NCBI GenBank assembly: GCA_964586135.1
Contig: CAZPGS010000040.1
Span: 1-7,699 of the forward strand
Reading direction: 5' to 3'
Origin: WYZ-LMO8 sp964586135
GTDB taxonomy: Archaea; Thermoproteota; Methanomethylicia; Nezhaarchaeales; WYZ-LMO8
DNA length: 7,699 bases
In this document: positions 5,799-7,699 of the stretch, piece after piece
How the letters are laid out: every line of letters starts with the position of its first letter
How positions within the stretch are numbered: position 1 is the first letter of the stretch
The notes under the pieces: model-generated
What the model saw: only the letters and a program-made list of their open reading frames with translations
Databases searched by the model: none
Told to the model about the DNA's origin: nothing
Translations under genes and position numbers: made by a program

Positions 5799-7471
5799 CC
5801 ACTATAAGCATCAGCAAAAAGGACTTGCTTGAGCTCATAGGCAAGCGAAGGCTGAGCGACGAAGAGTTAGCCGAGGCCCTAGAGATGGTCAAAGCAGAGG
5901 TCAAGGCCTTCGGCCCTGATGAAATAACTCTCGAAGTTACAGCTGATAGGGCGGATATGTTCTCCGCCGAGGGCATCGCAAGGAGCTTGAAGGGCTTCCT
6001 CGAAGTAGAGGTCGGTGCTCCCAAGTACCCCATCAGAGAGGGTGAGGAGAGCTTCGCGGTCAGGGTTGACGAGTCGGTTAAGGACATCAGGCCATTCGTT
6101 GCGTGCGCTGCAGTCCTAGGTTGTTCTCTTGGGGAAGAGGGGCTTAGGCAGTTAATACAGCTCCAAGAGGTCTTACACAAGACTCACGGCAGAGATCGTA
6201 GAAAATTCGCCATAGGCTTGCACAATTTCGACGTGGTAAAAGCTCCAATAGTATACACGGCCAAGCGATTCGACGAATTCTCGTTCACGCCGCTGGAAGA
6301 GAGCAGAGAGATGAGTGGTCGAGAGATCATCGAGAGGCACCCCAAGGGGATGGAGTACGGGTGGATCATTAAGGATAAAGGCTTGGCCCCTCTCCTGATA
6401 GATGCCAACAACAACGTCCTCTCGATGCCGCCGATAATAAACTCGGACCTTACCAAGGTTGGCGCAAGGACTAAGAACTTGTTCATTGACGTCACGGGGA
6501 CGGACCTAAAAGCCGTTGAGGACGCCCTAGCGATTCTTGTGGCAAACTTGGCCGAGAGGGGAGGCGAGATAGTCAAGTTCGAAGTGCAAGAAGGCTCATA
6601 CGCCAAGAGAATGGAGCCCAAGATTGACCACAGGGTAATGACTGTTAGCTACAACAGGTTGATCGAAGTAACGGGGATAAAAGTGCCCTTGAGCGAGGTT
6701 GTTAGGTGTATAATGAAGTCTCGGCTTGACGTGGCCGTGAGAGGCGAGGACCTCGACGTTGGAGTACCGTTCTATAGGGTTGACGTAATAGACGACGTCG
6801 ATATTGCCGAGGACTTTGCCATAGGCTACGGCTACAATAGGATTGCCCCTGAGGTCCCTCCAGTGACCACGCGGGGGCGAGAGCTAGAGCTCGTCAGCTT
6901 CTCTAGGCTTTGTCGTGAGCTAATGATAGGGTACGGCTTCCAGGAAGTGTTGAACTACATGTTTACGAGCGACAAAAAGCTCGACGACGCTTACATGTAT
7001 GAGAAGAGGGTCCGAGTAGCCAAGCCCGTCTCCTCTGACTACACTTGCCTCAGGACGAGTCTGATACCTCCTCTGCTGGACTTCCTGTCAGATAACACCC
7101 ACGTTGAGTACCCTCAAAAGATATTCGAGGTTGGCGACGTGGTGCTAGTTGACGAAGACCTCGACGAAAGAAGCCTGCACGACAGGAGGCTGGCGGCGTT
7201 GTATGCTGACTATAAGGCCGGGTACGAGGACGTTCAAGCGGTGTTGTACTCACTCTTGAGGGTCTTAAACGTGAAGTTTGAGGTGAGGAGGGATAGCAGA
7301 GGCTTGATGATAGAAGGCCGCTGCGCTTCAGTGCTCATCGGTGATGAGGTCGTAGGTCTTATCGGTGAAATCAGGCCGGAGGTTCTCCTAGAGTTCAAGT
7401 TACAAACGCCCGTGGCGGCTTTCGAGATAAGCCTCTCGAAGTTGTACAGAGCATGGAGTGCAGGTTATTAA
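5795..7471 (+). CDS. pheT: Phenylalanyl-tRNA synthetase beta subunit
   Basis: Structural, editing and tRNA-binding subunit of PheRS. At 558 residues it is the compact archaeal/eukaryotic form and lacks the N-terminal EMAP-like and C-terminal anticodon domains of the ~790-residue bacterial subunit. The N terminus (1-75) matches the short archaeal B1-like part. The B3/B4 editing domain, which removes mischarged tyrosine, covers about 95-255 and includes HKTHGRDRRKFAIGLHNFD (128-146) and PPIINSDLTKVGARTKNLFIDVTGTD (212-237). B5 covers about 275-355 and ends with GYGYNRIAPEVPP (344-356). The class II-like but non-catalytic B6/B7 region runs from 360 to the end, with FQEVLNYMF and QKIFEVGDVV. The start is ATG 5795, with GGTGAT 6 bases upstream. 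It ends TAT-TAA at 7471, and no gene overlaps its 3' end. Confidence 0.97.
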   Translation: MTTISISKKDLLELIGKRRLSDEELAEALEMVKAEVKAFGPDEITLEVTADRADMFSAEGIARSLKGFLEVEVGAPKYPIREGEESFAVRVDESVKDIRPFVACAAVLGCSLGEEGLRQLIQLQEVLHKTHGRDRRKFAIGLHNFDVVKAPIVYTAKRFDEFSFTPLEESREMSGREIIERHPKGMEYGWIIKDKGLAPLLIDANNNVLSMPPIINSDLTKVGARTKNLFIDVTGTDLKAVEDALAILVANLAERGGEIVKFEVQEGSYAKRMEPKIDHRVMTVSYNRLIEVTGIKVPLSEVVRCIMKSRLDVAVRGEDLDVGVPFYRVDVIDDVDIAEDFAIGYGYNRIAPEVPPVTTRGRELELVSFSRLCRELMIGYGFQEVLNYMFTSDKKLDDAYMYEKRVRVAKPVSSDYTCLRTSLIPPLLDFLSDNTHVEYPQKIFEVGDVVLVDEDLDERSLHDRRLAALYADYKAGYEDVQAVLYSLLRVLNVKFEVRRDSRGLMIEGRCASVLIGDEVVGLIGEIRPEVLLEFKLQTPVAAFEISLSKLYRAWSAGY

Positions 7472-7496
7472 TACTCCCTCCTGGACATTTTACTGT

Positions 7497-7604
7497 GGCC
7501 GCTGAGCCGCAAATCACCGCAGCGACGGGGCGGAGGGACTCGTGAAGGGGACTCCTAATGGATGACAGTCCGCCTTACCCACCTGCGGCACAGGCTCGGC
7601 GGCC
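7497..7604 (+). ncRNA. Strongly folded element after pheT; possible H/ACA-type guide RNA
   Basis: Three nested pairings can be read. (1) GGCCGCTGAGCC (7497-7508) pairs with GGCTCGGCGGCC (7593-7604): 12 bp, one G·U. (2) CCGCAG (7517-7522) pairs with CTGCGG (7583-7588). (3) GGCGGA (7529-7534) pairs with TCCGCC (7569-7574), or GGACT (7536-7540) with AGTCC (7567-7571). Helix 2 is followed, one base on, by ACA (7590-7592). An open pocket, CGACGG (7523-7528) facing TTACCCAC (7575-7582), separates helices 2 and 3, and its upper edge is 15 bases before the ACA, the spacing rule for H/ACA pseudouridylation guides. GTGA (7542-7545) and GATGA (7561-7565) flank a small AGG/CCT stem in a kink-turn-like but imperfect arrangement. 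The outer 12-bp helix is not usual for such guides and might be a processing stem. The strand is inferred from the ACA. No protein fits the region. Confidence 0.4.
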
Positions 7605-7622
7605 CAACTCAACCTTTATAGG
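7605..7622 (+). promoter_or_regulatory. BRE/TATA promoter for a gene or RNA at the right edge
   Basis: CTCAACCTTTATAG has an AA-containing BRE and the TATA box CTTTATAG (7614-7621). Transcription would start near 7643, at the A/GG before GGCCGCGCC. The reverse reading (CTATAAAG, preceded by AAGTCC) has a poorer BRE, so the plus direction is preferred. Confidence 0.5.
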
Positions 7623-7684
7623 GACTTTTGCCTTCATATCTTAGGCCGCGCCGGCCTTGAGAACCGCGCATAGAGAGTCCCCAT

Positions 7685-7699
7685 GGAGGGGGCATGAGG
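7685..7699 (+). other. Possible start of a gene running off the right edge
   Basis: GGAGG (7685-7689) lies 4 bases before ATG 7694, which begins Met-Arg and leaves the window, about 50 bases after the start expected from the TATA at 7614. TTG 7657 opens another plus-strand frame to the edge. The stretch 7644-7692 is GC-rich and can form small hairpins (GGCC 7644-7647 with 7653-7656; CCCC 7679-7682 with GGGG 7688-7691), so a structured RNA is equally possible. The minus strand is also open, with a stop TAA at 7643-7641 after residues reading HGDSLCAVLKAGAA, which could be the C-terminus of an opposite-strand gene. Too little is visible to decide. Confidence 0.25.

Noticed and set aside
7574..7592. 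23S helix 71 (GGGUAAGUUCCG, as in E. coli) as the target of the putative guide
   Set aside because: The match to the pocket is tempting, but to my recollection archaeal 23S reads differently there (GGUUAAAUGCC-like), so I do not claim a target.
7497..7604. SRP RNA or RNase P RNA as the identity of the structured element
   Set aside because: The element is only about 108 bases. It lacks the SRP helix 8 motif and the RNase P conserved GAGGAAAGUC-type block on both strands.
1..7699. Mobile element, CRISPR, toxin-antitoxin or defence cassette
   Set aside because: No transposase or integrase frame, no direct repeat array and no defence motif; all sizeable frames are housekeeping or conserved archaeal genes.

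Overview
The window looks like chromosomal DNA of a hyperthermophilic crenarchaeon (Thermoproteota). The reasons are archaeal-type PheRS alpha/beta, TrpRS, type II methionine aminopeptidase and phosphopantetheine adenylyltransferase; a DUF1512 protein, a family known to me only from archaea; heavy AGG/AGA and ATA codon use; TTG and GTG starts; GGTGAT Shine-Dalgarno sites; archaeal BRE/TATA promoters; and a 5S rRNA gene with its own promoter. A Desulfurococcales-like source (Ignicoccus, Pyrolobus or Hyperthermus type) would fit, but I cannot name the species from the sequence.

Layout. At the left edge, on the minus strand, is the 5' part of a 5S rRNA gene driven by a clear BRE/TATA at about 76-90. 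Diverging from it on the plus strand is a two-gene unit: a DUF1512 membrane-anchored protein (171-1313) and a small membrane protein with a four-cysteine zinc ribbon (1331-1660). Next, on the minus strand, comes methionine aminopeptidase (1654-2550), whose 3' end overlaps the zinc-ribbon gene. It is divergent from phosphopantetheine adenylyltransferase (2627-3115, plus), which converges on tryptophanyl-tRNA synthetase (3112-4230, minus); their stop codons overlap in a TTAA. The trpS promoter lies back to back with the promoter of the pheS-pheT operon (4314-7471, plus; ATGA overlap), which encodes both PheRS subunits.

The last 228 bases after pheT contain no convincing complete gene. They hold a strongly self-complementary element (7497-7604; a 12-bp outer helix, a 6-bp inner helix, then a distal hairpin) that looks like a structured RNA, possibly an H/ACA-type guide. 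A good plus-strand TATA box follows (7613-7620), and then a GC-rich stretch that may be the start of a gene or RNA running off the window.

Most of the window serves translation: ribosomal RNA, two aminoacyl-tRNA synthetases and N-terminal methionine removal, plus one coenzyme A step. All the protein genes are housekeeping. I see no mobile element, CRISPR array, toxin-antitoxin or defence system. The least explained parts are the DUF1512/zinc-ribbon pair and the structured element after pheT.
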